Shown: positions 45,077 through 54,816 of the stretch, piece after piece
Layout of the letters: each line of letters starts with the position of its first letter
Numbering within the stretch: position 1 is the first letter of the stretch
DNA from: Marinobacter szutsaonensis
GTDB lineage: Bacteria; Pseudomonadota; Gammaproteobacteria; Pseudomonadales; Oleiphilaceae
Direction: 5' to 3'
NCBI RefSeq assembly: GCF_039523335.1
Contig: NZ_BAAAFC010000001.1
Location: forward strand, 2,108,001-2,172,000
Length of the DNA stretch: 64,000 nucleotides
Made by a program: the position numbers and the translations under genes
Notes under the pieces: generated by a model
What the model was told of the DNA's origin: nothing
Database searches by the model: none
The model's input: only the letters and a program-made list of their open reading frames with translations

Positions 45077-45304
45077 ATGACTGACAAGAAACCGACCATA
45101 AGCCCCGGGCGTTACCGCCACTACAAGGGCCAGGATTACGAAGTGATTGGCGTGGCCCGGCACAGCGAAACCGAAGAGCCCCTGGTGGTTTACCGCTGCC
45201 TGTACGGCGACTACAGCCTCTGGGTGCGCCCCCTGGCCATGTTTCGGGAGACCGTGGAAGTCGCCGGCGAGCAGGTTCCCCGCTTTGCCCGCATCGACGA
45301 CTGA
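45077..45304 (+). CDS. DUF1653 protein
   Basis: A 75-residue soluble protein with the DUF1653 pattern: PGRYRHYKGQDYEVIGVARHSETEEPLVVYR, LYGDYSLWVRPLAMFRETV and the closing PRFARID. It is a compact beta domain of unknown function, possibly SH3-like. It lies 11 bp after the DoxX gene. Confidence 0.88.
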   Translation: MTDKKPTISPGRYRHYKGQDYEVIGVARHSETEEPLVVYRCLYGDYSLWVRPLAMFRETVEVAGEQVPRFARIDD

Positions 45305-45367
45305 GTTCGGGAATCCCGTTTTGACTCGAGCGGTCATTTCCTGCACATTAGCGCGCTTTTCATGATG

Positions 45368-45388
45368 CCGGCCCCCACAAGGGGCCGG
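45368..45388. other. GC-rich hairpin in the antiporter leader
   Basis: CCGGCCCC (45368-45375) and GGGGCCGG (45381-45388) form a perfect 8-bp stem with loop CACAA, 31 bp before the antiporter ATG. No T run follows, so it may be a leader structure rather than a terminator. Confidence 0.5.
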
Positions 45389-45419
45389 AACAACCCATGA
45401 TTCCTACCCGGAGTTTGCC

Positions 45420-46742
45420 ATGAATGCCGTTGTTGCCGCGGTACTGATCATGCTCGTACTGAGCCTGTGCCGTATCCACGTTGTTGTTGCCCTGATCGTG
45501 GGCGCCATCTCCGGCGGCCTGATCGCCGGTATGTCCCTGGACGCCACCATCGAAGCCTTCAACAATGGGCTGGGCGGTGGAGCCACCGTCGCGCTGTCCT
45601 ATGCCACCCTGGGCGCCTTCGCCGTCGCCATCGGCAAATCCGGCCTCGCCCATGCCCTGGCCGACCGCGCCCTGGCCCTGGTGGGCCGCCAGGAAGACGG
45701 CAGCGCCGCCACCGGCATCCGTTTCCTGATCGTCGGGCTACTGCTGGCCATTGCCATTTCGTCCCAGAACATCCTGCCTATCCACATCGCCTTCATCCCG
45801 CTGGTGGTGCCGCCGCTGCTGTACGTGATGGCTAAACTCAACATGGATCGCCGGCTGGTGGCCTGCGTACTGACCTTCGGCCTGATCACTCCGTACATGT
45901 TCCTGCCGGTCGGTTTCGGCGGCATCTACCTGAACGAAATCCTGCTGGCGAACGTGGCCGACAACGGCGTCGACGCCAGCGAGCTGAACGTCATGTCCGC
46001 CATGGCCCTGCCGGCCCTGGGCATGCTCGTGGGCCTGCTGATCGCAGTGTTCTTCAGCTACCGTGGCGACCGCAAGTACAACATGGAAGCCATCGCGAAG
46101 ACCGAGCGGGTTAACGTCGCCTATAGCCCCCGCACCCTGATCATGGCCCTGGCCGCCATCGTGGTCGCTTTCGTGGTCCAGCTCTGGCTGGGCTCCATGA
46201 TCCTGGGTGCCCTGGCCGGCTTCGTGCTGTTCAACCTGTCCGGCGTGGTGAAGTGGAAAGAGGCCGATGACCTGTTCACCGAGGGCATGAAGATGCTCGC
46301 CATGATCGGCTTCATCATGATCGCCGCCAACGGCTTTGCGGAAGTGATGCGGGAAACCGGTGACATCGCCAATCTGGTGCAAGGCTCCGTCGCCGCCATC
46401 GGCGAAAACAAGGCCCTGGCCGCGTTCCTGATGCTGGCGGTGGGCCTGCTGATCACCATGGGTATCGGCTCATCCTTCTCCACCATCCCCATCATCGCGG
46501 CCCTGTATGTCCCGCTGGCCCTGCAGATGGGCTTCAGCCCCCTGGCCATCGTGGCCCTGGTCGGTACCGCCGGCGCCCTGGGTGACGCGGGTTCCCCGGC
46601 CTCAGACTCCACACTCGGTCCTACCGCCGGCCTGAACGTCGACGGTCAGCACAACCACATCTGGGATACCGTGGTACCGACCTTCCTGCACTACAACTTG
46701 CCATTGCTTGGCTTTGGGTGGTTGGCGGCTATGGTACTCTGA
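45420..46742 (+). CDS. Na+/H+ antiporter, NhaC/YuiF-like
   Basis: A 440-residue protein with about 12 helices. It resembles the YuiF branch of the ion transporter superfamily: [37 protein letters not shown] and the C-terminal [41 protein letters not shown] are distinctive. Substrates proposed for this group are Na+/H+ or amino acids such as histidine. It is monocistronic with palindrome B1 45 bp after the stop. Confidence 0.85.
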   Translation: MNAVVAAVLIMLVLSLCRIHVVVALIVGAISGGLIAGMSLDATIEAFNNGLGGGATVALSYATLGAFAVAIGKSGLAHALADRALALVGRQEDGSAATGIRFLIVGLLLAIAISSQNILPIHIAFIPLVVPPLLYVMAKLNMDRRLVACVLTFGLITPYMFLPVGFGGIYLNEILLANVADNGVDASELNVMSAMALPALGMLVGLLIAVFFSYRGDRKYNMEAIAKTERVNVAYSPRTLIMALAAIVVAFVVQLWLGSMILGALAGFVLFNLSGVVKWKEADDLFTEGMKMLAMIGFIMIAANGFAEVMRETGDIANLVQGSVAAIGENKALAAFLMLAVGLLITMGIGSSFSTIPIIAALYVPLALQMGFSPLAIVALVGTAGALGDAGSPASDSTLGPTAGLNVDGQHNHIWDTVVPTFLHYNLPLLGFGWLAAMVL

Positions 46743-46789
46743 CTCCCGGAGCAAGCCGTTCTTTTGTAGCCTGCTGGTATGGGGGGCTT

Positions 46790-46879
46790 CGAGGGGGCGG
46801 GGTGTCTTTTCTTCTGGGCACAAAGAACTCGCTTGGCTCAGACAATTGTGCCCGGCAGAAAAGACACCCCGCCCCCTCG
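46790..46879. repeat. Long palindrome, family B copy 1
   Basis: Arms at 46790-46812 (starting CGAGGGGGCGGGG) and 46857-46879 pair perfectly over more than 20 bp, then an inner stem GGGCACAA/TTGTGCCC flanks the core AACTCGCTTGGCTCAGAC. It lies between the convergent antiporter and porin genes, 48 bp after the antiporter stop, and may serve as a bidirectional terminator. The arm sequence differs completely from B2 and B3. Confidence 0.85.
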
Positions 46880-46928
46880 TGGTCCATTCTCTGGTCCGTT
46901 AGTCAGTGTAGAAAGAGGAATCGGTCGT

Positions 46929-48233
46929 CTAGAGTTCGTAGGTGTACGTCAGGTAAATGCGATCGGCGTCGTGGGTGATGAAACCCGCCGGGCCGAAGGT
47001 CAACTCCTTGTTGCTGTCCGGACCAACCTGGCCCCGGGTTTCAAAATTGACGTGCAACCAGGCTAACGATAACCCTCGCAACTGTCCGGGGAAGCGATAT
47101 TTCAGGAAACTCAGAAACTCCCGGCGTGAGAATCCGGTGTAACCATCGGCCTCGTCGGAGTGCGCATAGTAACCGTCCCAGCGCAGTCCTTTAACGCCCC
47201 ACTCGGCCAGATCGACGCCGACGCTCAGTTTTGCCATCGCCTCGCCCTCCAGGCCAAACCGATAGAAGTTATCGGCCTCACTGTCCCAGGTGCCATAGTC
47301 ACCGGCGAACAACACACGGTCATAATGACTGCCGTAGACATTAGTAAAGGCAACTCCTGCATAATGCCCTTTCCGATGCCAGGTCACAGATATCTCGTTG
47401 AAACTGGCGTCATGGTCATCCTCGGCCGGGTAGAAACCAGGCACGCCCTGTTCCTCGAAGAGATCGCCACCGTCACGCTGGTTGCCATGTGCCAAAGCCA
47501 CTGCAATAAAGGAATTTCCGGTGATGGCGAATTCCCGGCTCAAATTCAGGAAAGTTGCATCCATGTAGTCTCTGGCGGTCAGGTATTCCGCTTCCAGTTT
47601 CAAATTGGCCGGCAGTGTGGATGCCAGTCCAGCCAGGTCCACACTGTCGATGCTTTGGCCGTCAAAGGTCTGCAGCTCATCGCCCCAGCCGGACTCGTTA
47701 CGCGGACTGAACCGATCCAGCCGTGAGGCATAGAGACTCAGGTCCTTGTAATCGTACCCGACATCAAAACCGATAGAGCCTGCAGGCAGGATTCGGGTGT
47801 TGTTATCGGCGTATAGGTGGTAATCCCGTCGTTTTTTACCCCATCCCGCTCGAAATCGATGGTGTTCGCCACCAAAACGCAGTTTTAGATAAGCCGTCGT
47901 TGCTTTCGCAATGCTATCGGGGTTCTGAATGTCGCCGTCGGCAGAGAGATTGGTGATGCTGTTGGCGTCATTGCCAACTGCCAGGGCATCGGCTGCCCCA
48001 ACGCCAAGGTCAATTCCGATCACATCCCGATAGAACCGGGAGTTAAAATCGAACTGCAGCGCATGAACCCATTCGTCCCGGGTCGGCCCAACACCGCTGC
48101 CGGGATCCTCATTCCAATAATATTGTCTATAGGTCAGTTGCGCCTTTTCGGGATTTGGGGGGCTTCCGGCAAACGCCATTGCCGGCAAAACGGCAAATAC
48201 CAAAGCACTACCTGTCAGTGTTTTACGAGACAT
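46929..48233 (-). CDS. OprD-like outer membrane porin
   Basis: A 434-residue beta-barrel protein with a cleavable signal (MSRKTLTGSALVFAVLPAMAFA). The sequence alternates polar and aromatic residues, ends in an aromatic-Leu pair (YTYEL), and contains segments typical of OprD-like porins, such as RFGGEHHRFRAGWGKKRRDYHLYADNNTRILPAGSIGFDVGYDYKDLSLYASRLDR. The ATG at 48233 has GAGG 5 nt upstream. It is the last gene of a symporter-amidohydrolase-porin unit and probably admits the substrate of that pathway through the outer membrane. Confidence 0.82.
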   Translation of the reverse strand: MSRKTLTGSALVFAVLPAMAFAGSPPNPEKAQLTYRQYYWNEDPGSGVGPTRDEWVHALQFDFNSRFYRDVIGIDLGVGAADALAVGNDANSITNLSADGDIQNPDSIAKATTAYLKLRFGGEHHRFRAGWGKKRRDYHLYADNNTRILPAGSIGFDVGYDYKDLSLYASRLDRFSPRNESGWGDELQTFDGQSIDSVDLAGLASTLPANLKLEAEYLTARDYMDATFLNLSREFAITGNSFIAVALAHGNQRDGGDLFEEQGVPGFYPAEDDHDASFNEISVTWHRKGHYAGVAFTNVYGSHYDRVLFAGDYGTWDSEADNFYRFGLEGEAMAKLSVGVDLAEWGVKGLRWDGYYAHSDEADGYTGFSRREFLSFLKYRFPGQLRGLSLAWLHVNFETRGQVGPDSNKELTFGPAGFITHDADRIYLTYTYEL

Positions 48234-48339
48234 CGTTACCTCACAACAGCCATATTTTGATTGTTTTCCTTTCTGCCGCGCGCACGCGATCCGCCCCGTG
48301 ACGGGGCAAACCAAGTGATCAATCATTGATCTGCAGATT

Positions 48340-49638
48340 TCAGCTCAGATAGGCCAGTGCTCCGGTCGCCAGAGCTTCAATCCCGGTGCGCAAGGTCACA
48401 TCGTTTCCGGGGAAGTAGTAGGGGGAATGTGGCATTTCCAGATGGCGCATTTTTTCGGCGACGGTATCACCGACAGTCTCACTCCAACGGTCAGCGGGCG
48501 TGGCGCCAATGAACCAGTAAACATAAGGAATGTCGCCTCCCCCGAAGCCCCCGGCCTCTGCATTGCCGAACAGCGGGAAGTCTTCGCTGCCATTGAGGCG
48601 CGGCATGTCATAGAGATTGGCGCTGCCGAAGTGCTCCGCATGGGCGCCGCGCACGCGCTCAACCGCAGACGGGGTATTCTGGAGGGCAATGGTCTCATTG
48701 AGGATCCGGAATTCCGGAGGCTTGGGACAGCGCCCCGCCTCGCACTCTGCTTGAACAATGCGTTTGATTGAAGCGACAACCTGACGGTGCAGGGTATTGT
48801 TAAAACCTCGAATATTGATCTCGAGCTCAGCCGAATGCGGAATAATATTGGCCTGGGTGCCGGCATGAAGTTTACCCACGGTAACCACCACCGTTTCTTC
48901 GGGGGGTACCTCACGGGAAACGATGGTCTGCAGACGAGTGACAATATGGGCAGCAATAACCACCGGGTCTACGGTCTGAGCCGGCATGGAACCGTGCCCA
49001 CCAGCCCCATGAACCGTCACGGCCAGATTGGTGCAGGCCGCCATGGCGCTGCCGGTGATATGCCCGACCGTTCCCGCCAGTGCCGGCATATTGTGCTGAC
49101 CAAGGATGACATCGGGTCGACCAAATCGCTCATAGAGCCCATCATTAAGCATGGCTCGGGCACCACCAAACACTTCCTCGGCAGGCTGGCAGATAAGCAT
49201 GAGCGTACCGGTCCAATGCTGTCGGAGCCCTGCCAGCACCCCTGCGGCACCTACCAGACAACTGCTGTGCAGATCGTGACCACAGGCATGCATGACGGGC
49301 ACCTGACCGTTTTCAGTGTCTGCCGTCCGCGAGCTGGCAAAGGCCAGCCCCGTATCCTCTCTGATCGGCAACGCGTCCATATCGCCGCGTAACATCACCG
49401 TTGGGCCTTCGCCATTACGCATAAGCGCCACGACTCCGGTACCACCCACCCCTCTTGTAACCTCGTAGCCAAGTTTCTCCAGCTCTGCAGCCAGGCGCTT
49501 GCTGGTTTCGTATTCCATGAAAGGCAGCTCGGGATGCTGGTGAATGTGGCGATACAAGGCCCGGACACCGTCGAACGTCGTCTGAACGCCGTTCATGACA
49601 GCCTCTTTGAGATCAAACGCGTGAGTATTCATCGTCAT
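48340..49638 (-). CDS. M20-family amidohydrolase
   Basis: A 432-residue metallopeptidase of the hippurate hydrolase/IAA-amino acid hydrolase group (M20D). Metal-binding HACGHD lies near residue 117, the catalytic Glu in QPAEEVFGGARAML, and the dimerisation segment in GAGGHGSMPAQTVDPV. These enzymes release an amino acid from an N-acyl conjugate. AAGGA lies 7 nt before the ATG. It is 18 bp after the symporter gene, so the transported compound is likely its substrate. Confidence 0.92.
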   Translation of the reverse strand: MTMNTHAFDLKEAVMNGVQTTFDGVRALYRHIHQHPELPFMEYETSKRLAAELEKLGYEVTRGVGGTGVVALMRNGEGPTVMLRGDMDALPIREDTGLAFASSRTADTENGQVPVMHACGHDLHSSCLVGAAGVLAGLRQHWTGTLMLICQPAEEVFGGARAMLNDGLYERFGRPDVILGQHNMPALAGTVGHITGSAMAACTNLAVTVHGAGGHGSMPAQTVDPVVIAAHIVTRLQTIVSREVPPEETVVVTVGKLHAGTQANIIPHSAELEINIRGFNNTLHRQVVASIKRIVQAECEAGRCPKPPEFRILNETIALQNTPSAVERVRGAHAEHFGSANLYDMPRLNGSEDFPLFGNAEAGGFGGGDIPYVYWFIGATPADRWSETVGDTVAEKMRHLEMPHSPYYFPGNDVTLRTGIEALATGALAYLS

Positions 49639-49656
49639 GTTTGCTTCCTTGGAAAT

Positions 49657-51117
49657 TCAGTGACTACGGCAAGCAGTAGGCTGGCTCTCCCCAACCGCCC
49701 GAGTGGCGTACTGGCAGCCTGTAACGACAACCACATTCAGCAACATCGCCCAGACACCGGCATGCCAACCAAAAGGAGAACTCCAGACAAATTCCATCAA
49801 CAGGAACGCCACGCTACCGGTCAAGGCACCCGCCATCACGCTGCTACGACGAAGTTGTGGCATGAACAAGGCGCCGATGACCATTGGGAACAGTTGAACA
49901 ATCAACCCATAGGCGGTGAGCAAAATCATTACCAGCGAACCGGGGTTCAGCAGGGCAAGAAGGTAGGCGATCAGTGACAGGCCCAATACGCTCCAACGCG
50001 TCACACTGACAGTGCGTGCCTCGTTGGCATTCTTGAGCACAGTCGGGCTCATGACATCACGCACCAGCACGACGGCGGCAGTGTGAGCCAGATTGGCACC
50101 GGTAGACATAGCTGCAGCCAGGGCTCCGGAGAGCATCAGCCCGATGACCCAGGGCGAGAAATCTGCAACATCCATGACCATCCGGAGAAGAACCGTATCG
50201 GAGCGCTCCAGCGGCGAATCTGAAAAAGCCAGAATGCCGGCATAACCAATGAACAACAGAGGCACCAGCAGGTAAGCATAAAGCGGATAGAACACGCTGA
50301 CTTTGCGTAGCGTCTTGCCACTGTCAGCCGAGTAGAACTTCATGAACAGGTGCGGCCACATGGCACCACCGAAGGCGCTTACCAGCACAGCGGTGCTGAA
50401 GTAACCCCATCCCATGCCCGTTGCACCCGGCATCGTCAAATACTCAGGTGCCTGTTGCTGGATCTGGAGGAACATTTCTCCGACACCACCATACAGACGC
50501 TCAGAAATGGCCAGCCCGAGGAACCACGCGATCGCAATCATCATCACGCCCTGGAGCAAGTTAGTCCAGCCGATGCCACTCAATCCACTGCAAAACACGT
50601 AAGCGGCTACGACCACGAACGCCAGCAGCCCGCCCAGCCAGAACGGGACTGTGCCATCGGTGGCAGCCTGGAAAAGCAAGCCGGCGCCGGCAATCTGAAT
50701 GGTCAGGTACGGCACCAACGCCACCACCCCAATGACTCCGGCCAGCATGCCCAGGGGTTTGCTCCGGTAATGGTCCGCGATCATATCGCCTTGCGTCAGG
50801 TACCCCCGTTCACGACCGAGTTTCGCCACTCGTGGCCCCAGCACCCAGATCGTAATCGGCACAAGCGACAAATACGCCAGGATGTAGAATGCCGGTGCAC
50901 CGTGTTTATAGGCCCAGCCGGGTGCACCAAGAAACGCGAAAGCAGAAAAAATCTCGGCGCCGAGGATGAAAAACAGAATGACCACACCCACGTGACGTCC
51001 GCCAGCAACATAGCCCTCAAGACTGGAGCCCGCCTGGCCACGGGCACGCAGCCCTACAACCAGCACCATGATCAGGTAGGTCAGGGTGATACCGATAACA
51101 ATCACTGAATCACTCAT
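49657..51117 (-). CDS. Sodium:solute symporter
   Basis: A 486-residue SSS-family transporter with about 13 helices. YVAGGRHVGVVILFFILGAEIFSAFAFLGAPGWAYKHG, YFSTAVLVSAFGGAMWPHLFMKFYSADSGKTLRK and LSGALAAAMSTGANLAHTAAVVLVRDV are family segments. GGAGG lies upstream of ATG 51117. The start overlaps the DUF3311 gene by 8 bp. It probably imports an N-acyl amino acid or peptide-like compound for the downstream amidohydrolase; the substrate is inferred from context. Confidence 0.92.
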   Translation of the reverse strand: MSDSVIVIGITLTYLIMVLVVGLRARGQAGSSLEGYVAGGRHVGVVILFFILGAEIFSAFAFLGAPGWAYKHGAPAFYILAYLSLVPITIWVLGPRVAKLGRERGYLTQGDMIADHYRSKPLGMLAGVIGVVALVPYLTIQIAGAGLLFQAATDGTVPFWLGGLLAFVVVAAYVFCSGLSGIGWTNLLQGVMMIAIAWFLGLAISERLYGGVGEMFLQIQQQAPEYLTMPGATGMGWGYFSTAVLVSAFGGAMWPHLFMKFYSADSGKTLRKVSVFYPLYAYLLVPLLFIGYAGILAFSDSPLERSDTVLLRMVMDVADFSPWVIGLMLSGALAAAMSTGANLAHTAAVVLVRDVMSPTVLKNANEARTVSVTRWSVLGLSLIAYLLALLNPGSLVMILLTAYGLIVQLFPMVIGALFMPQLRRSSVMAGALTGSVAFLLMEFVWSSPFGWHAGVWAMLLNVVVVTGCQYATRAVGESQPTACRSH

Positions 51118-51322
51118 CGCGCCCACCTCCATGACGGACCACAAAGGCCACCCACATGCCTGCGAACAGCACCAACATCCACAGGACGTACCAGAAAAAC
51201 AGGAAAGGAATCCCCAAAACCATGGGTTCGATGCGGTTTGCGATCATGGCCCCCGGCCAGATCATTGCCAGGGTGCACAGGATAAAGTGCACCCCGGTGA
51301 GCAAGTGATAGGTCTTTTTCAT
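51110..51322 (-). CDS. DUF3311-like small membrane partner of the symporter
   Basis: A 70-residue protein with two membrane helices (LTGVHFILCTLAMIWPGAM and VLGIPFLFFWYVLWMLVLFAGMWVAFVV). Proteins of this type often precede SSS symporters and may be an accessory subunit. It overlaps the symporter start by 8 bp and is the first gene of the unit, divergent from the LysR gene. Confidence 0.85.
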   Translation of the reverse strand: MKKTYHLLTGVHFILCTLAMIWPGAMIANRIEPMVLGIPFLFFWYVLWMLVLFAGMWVAFVVRHGGGRDE

Positions 51323-51478
51323 AAGGTTTTCCCATCTCGCACATAGCGAGCGTTGTTGTTAGTTGTATTTTTATTATGGGCCGATCTTGCAGATACCAAA
51401 AATATGGCTTTGGCATCGATGACATATCATTTGGGTATTGGTAAGGTCGTTCTTCGGGTGGGTTCTGAAGAGGTGGTT

Positions 51479-52411
51479 ATGGAGTTTCGGCAGTTAAGCT
51501 ATTTCATAGCGGTGGTAGACACAGGCTCAATTTCAGCCGCCAGCCGTCAGGTTCATGTCGCCCAGCCGGCCCTGACACGACAGATTCAGGTCCTGGAGGA
51601 GGACCTGGGCACATTGCTGCTGGAACGCCATGCCAGGGGGGTCAGTCCGACGGTAGCCGGCAAGGCCCTTTACGAAGAGGCCATACAGCTACTCGATACA
51701 CGAACCCGGATTCGCACCCGGCTTTCGGCACTCGGTCAGGGACTGATCGGAAAGGTGAGCCTGGGGGTTACTGTCACCCACCTTTGGGAACCGGAGGTAG
51801 CGGCACTGCTCAAAAATTATCGTGACCGGTACTCCAAGGTGGCCTTTGAGGTTTACCCGCTGCTTTCAGCTCCCCAGTTGGAACGGCTGCGGGAAGGGAG
51901 TCTGGATGTCGGTATCCTCTATCTCGATGGGGGTGACCAGCCAGGGCTGGAAACACGGCTGCTGCAAAAAGATCACCTGGTGCTAGCCGTGCCGGAAAAT
52001 TCACACTGGTCCGCCTCGCCACCGCAGCGGCTGGCGGAACTCAGAGATGCGGACTTTGTATGGGGATTTCGCAGCGTCTCACCCGTCTATTTCGACCGCG
52101 TGATGGCGCATTTTGAACGTCTCGGTTTCGCGCCTAAGGTTGTCCAGTACGGTGCCGACAACACAACCATACTGAGCATGGTCGCCGCCGGACTGGGCGT
52201 CGCTATCGTACCCTCGGCGAGTATTGCATGCCGCATGCCAGGGGTAAGTTTCCTCAGTTTCGAGGAACTGTCGGCCTGCGACATGCCGCTCTGGATGGCG
52301 TGGCGGCCAACCAACCAGTCACCAGCTCTACGAAACCTGCTCCAGTTAGCCGAAACCGCGTTCAATCCTGCAGAAGGACCAGGCAACTTCAGTCCTCAGA
52401 CCCAGCCTTGA
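51479..52411 (+). CDS. LysR-type regulator
   Basis: A 310-residue regulator. The N-terminal winged HTH reads MEFRQLSYFIAVVDTGSISAASRQVHVAQPALTRQI, and a periplasmic-binding-like effector domain fills the rest. ATG 51479 has AGGTGG upstream; longer readings into the intergenic region are not supported. It is divergent from the DUF3311-symporter-amidohydrolase-porin unit with a 156-bp shared region, and is the probable regulator of that unit. Its last 23 bp overlap the 3' end of yheV. Confidence 0.93.
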   Translation: MEFRQLSYFIAVVDTGSISAASRQVHVAQPALTRQIQVLEEDLGTLLLERHARGVSPTVAGKALYEEAIQLLDTRTRIRTRLSALGQGLIGKVSLGVTVTHLWEPEVAALLKNYRDRYSKVAFEVYPLLSAPQLERLREGSLDVGILYLDGGDQPGLETRLLQKDHLVLAVPENSHWSASPPQRLAELRDADFVWGFRSVSPVYFDRVMAHFERLGFAPKVVQYGADNTTILSMVAAGLGVAIVPSASIACRMPGVSFLSFEELSACDMPLWMAWRPTNQSPALRNLLQLAETAFNPAEGPGNFSPQTQP

Positions 52412-52640
52412 AAAACACCACCTGCTTAACAGTGTGATCGTCCTCGTTCTTGCGCTTGTTCACCCGGGTCTCCAGCTCGAGAACCTGGGTATCCGGCTCC
52501 TCGGACAACCCATCGGTGAACCCGCAGGCCACGCACTCACGCACCTGCTTTTCGTTGTCATCCGTGAACATCATGATTTTGTCCATCTCCGCACAGCGGG
52601 GGCAAACCGCGCCGGCGATGAAACGTTTCGGACTTGCCAT
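52389..52640 (-). CDS. yheV: YheV zinc-ribbon protein
   Basis: An 83-residue protein with a zinc ribbon: CPRC (about residues 13-16) and CVAC (about 37-40). FIAGAVCPRCAEMDKIMMF and RECVACGFTD are typical of YheV. Function is unknown. It follows prlC on the same strand, a pairing seen in many gammaproteobacteria, and overlaps the convergent lysR end by 23 bp. Confidence 0.9.
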   Translation of the reverse strand: MASPKRFIAGAVCPRCAEMDKIMMFTDDNEKQVRECVACGFTDGLSEEPDTQVLELETRVNKRKNEDDHTVKQVVFFKAGSED

Positions 52641-52711
52641 AGCTTACTCCGGTTTCTCAGATCGGCAGCCGGGCTTCGCAGGGCTCCACCCGGCCAATTA
52701 CCGACATTGTA

Positions 52712-54757
52712 TCAGGCAGCTTCGTCCGTGATGCCGGATTGTCTCAACAGGGCGTCCACCTGGGGTTCCCGACCGCGGAAGGCCTTGAACAGTTCCATGG
52801 GCTCCTGGGAGCCGCCTTTCTCCAGAATGTTCTGCAGGAAGGCCTTGCCGGTCTCCGGATCGAAGATGCCTTTTTCCTCGAACAGTGAGAAGGCATCCGC
52901 CGCCAGCACTTCCGCCCACTTGTAGCTGTAGTAGCCCGCCGCATAGCCGCCGGCGAAGATATGGGAGAAGGCGTTGGGGAAGCGGTTGAACTCCGGCGCC
53001 TCCACTACGGCGATCTCTTCCCGCACCTTGCGGTGCATGTCCAGCGGGTTGGTGGGAGCCTCGTCGGTGAATTCCGCGTGCAGGCGGAAGTCGAACAGGG
53101 AGAACTCCAGCTGACGCACCATGGCCATGCCAGACTGGAAGTTCTTGGCCGCCAGCAACTTCTGCAGCAGGTCTTCGGGCAGCGGCTCGCCGGTTTCGTG
53201 GTGGCTGGCGATCAGTGCCAGGGAATCCGGGTTCCAGCACCAGTTTTCCAGGAACTGGCTGGGCAGCTCCACTGCGTCCCAGGCCACCCCGTTGATGCCG
53301 GATACGTCCAGTACGTCCACCTGGGTCAGCATGTGGTGCAGGCCGTGCCCGAATTCGTGGAACAGGGTAGTCACTTCATCGTGGGTCAGCAGTGAGGGCT
53401 TGCCATTCACCGGCGGAGTGAAGTTACAGGTCAGGAATGCCACGGGCAGCTGCAAGCGGCCGCGCTGGTCACGCCAGCGTACCCGACAATCGGCCATCCA
53501 GGCTCCGCCGCGCTTGCCCTGACGGGCGAAGAGATCCAGGTAGAACCAGGCCACCGGCTCGCCATGGCGGCTGATGCAGTAAGCGGTGGCGTCCTCGTGC
53601 CAGGTCTCGACTTCCGGGCGTTCCTCGATCTGGACATCGAACAGCCTCTCGGCGACCCGGAACAAACCCGGCACCACCTTGTTGACCGGGAACCAGGGGC
53701 GCAGGGTCTCCGGGGAGATGTCGTACTGCTTCTGGCGCAGCTTCTCGCTGTAGTAGCCGATATCCCAGGCCTTCAGATCCTCCACCCCATGCTCGTCTTT
53801 GGCGAAGGCTTTCAGTTCGGCAAATTCCTTTTCCGCCACGGGCTTGGACTTGGCCGCCAGCTGGTTCAGAAACTCCAGCACCTCATCGACGCTGCGCGCC
53901 ATCTTGGTGGCCAGGGAGCGCTCGGCGTAGTTGTCGAAGCCCAGCAGCTGGGACAGGGCGTGGCGACGCTTGAGGATTTCCGCCATCACCGGGGTGTTGT
54001 CCCAGGTAGCGGCATCCGGGCCCTGATCGGAGGCGCGGGTAACAAAGGCTTCATAGACTTCCCGGCGCAGGTCCCGGTTATCACAGTAGGTCATCACCGG
54101 GTAGAAGCTGGGGAAGTCCAGGGTAATGACATAGCCATCCAGCTCTTTCTGGCGCGCCGCCTGCTTGGCGCCCTCAATGGCGGTTTCCGGCAGACCAGAC
54201 AGCTCGTCCACGTCGGTGATCTGCTTGTACCAGTGCTGGGTGGCATCCAGTACGTTGTCGCTGAACTTGTTGGACAGCTCCGCCAGCTCCCGGGACAGGT
54301 CGGCGTAACGCTTTTTCTTGTCCGCCGGCAGGTCGACACCACCGAGGTGGAAATCACGCAGGGTGTTCTCGACGGACTTGCGCTGGGCCTCGCTCAGGTC
54401 CTTGAAGTCGTCCCGGGCTGCCAGTTTTTTGTAGGCATTGCACAGGGCTTCGTTCTGGCTGATTTCGGTGCTGTACTCGGTGAGCTTCTCCAGGCAGTTC
54501 TTGTAGACCTTGCGCAGCTCGTCGTTGTTCATCACCCCGTTCAGGTGTGAAATCACCGACCAGGCATTAGAGAGTTTGTCTTCCAGCGCCTGCATGGGCT
54601 GGGCCAGGGTGTCCCAGGTGGGATCGTCCTGCTCGGCGAGCTGGCTGATCTTCATGCGGTTCTCGCTGAGAATCTGGTCAATCGCCGTTTCCATGTGCTC
54701 GGTGCGCACGTGGTCAAACTTCGGCAACAGATCGTCGGTCAATAAAGGGTTATTCAT
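52712..54757 (-). CDS. prlC: Oligopeptidase A
   Basis: A 681-residue M3 metallopeptidase that degrades peptides in the cytoplasm, including cleaved signal peptides. The zinc site is HEFGHGLHHML (about residue 470) with the third ligand Glu about 27 residues later in DAVELPSQFLENW. Family segments include ATKMARSVDEVLEFL and GGYAAGYYSYKWAEVLAADAF. Length is normal. It is co-directional with yheV and has palindrome A2 in its upstream region. Confidence 0.96.
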   Translation of the reverse strand: MNNPLLTDDLLPKFDHVRTEHMETAIDQILSENRMKISQLAEQDDPTWDTLAQPMQALEDKLSNAWSVISHLNGVMNNDELRKVYKNCLEKLTEYSTEISQNEALCNAYKKLAARDDFKDLSEAQRKSVENTLRDFHLGGVDLPADKKKRYADLSRELAELSNKFSDNVLDATQHWYKQITDVDELSGLPETAIEGAKQAARQKELDGYVITLDFPSFYPVMTYCDNRDLRREVYEAFVTRASDQGPDAATWDNTPVMAEILKRRHALSQLLGFDNYAERSLATKMARSVDEVLEFLNQLAAKSKPVAEKEFAELKAFAKDEHGVEDLKAWDIGYYSEKLRQKQYDISPETLRPWFPVNKVVPGLFRVAERLFDVQIEERPEVETWHEDATAYCISRHGEPVAWFYLDLFARQGKRGGAWMADCRVRWRDQRGRLQLPVAFLTCNFTPPVNGKPSLLTHDEVTTLFHEFGHGLHHMLTQVDVLDVSGINGVAWDAVELPSQFLENWCWNPDSLALIASHHETGEPLPEDLLQKLLAAKNFQSGMAMVRQLEFSLFDFRLHAEFTDEAPTNPLDMHRKVREEIAVVEAPEFNRFPNAFSHIFAGGYAAGYYSYKWAEVLAADAFSLFEEKGIFDPETGKAFLQNILEKGGSQEPMELFKAFRGREPQVDALLRQSGITDEAA

Positions 54758-54816
54758 AAGTCCTCTTCTCAGCTCTTTGCATCTAAGGTAGTTTCGGTGC
54801 CTCTACTCGCGGGGCA

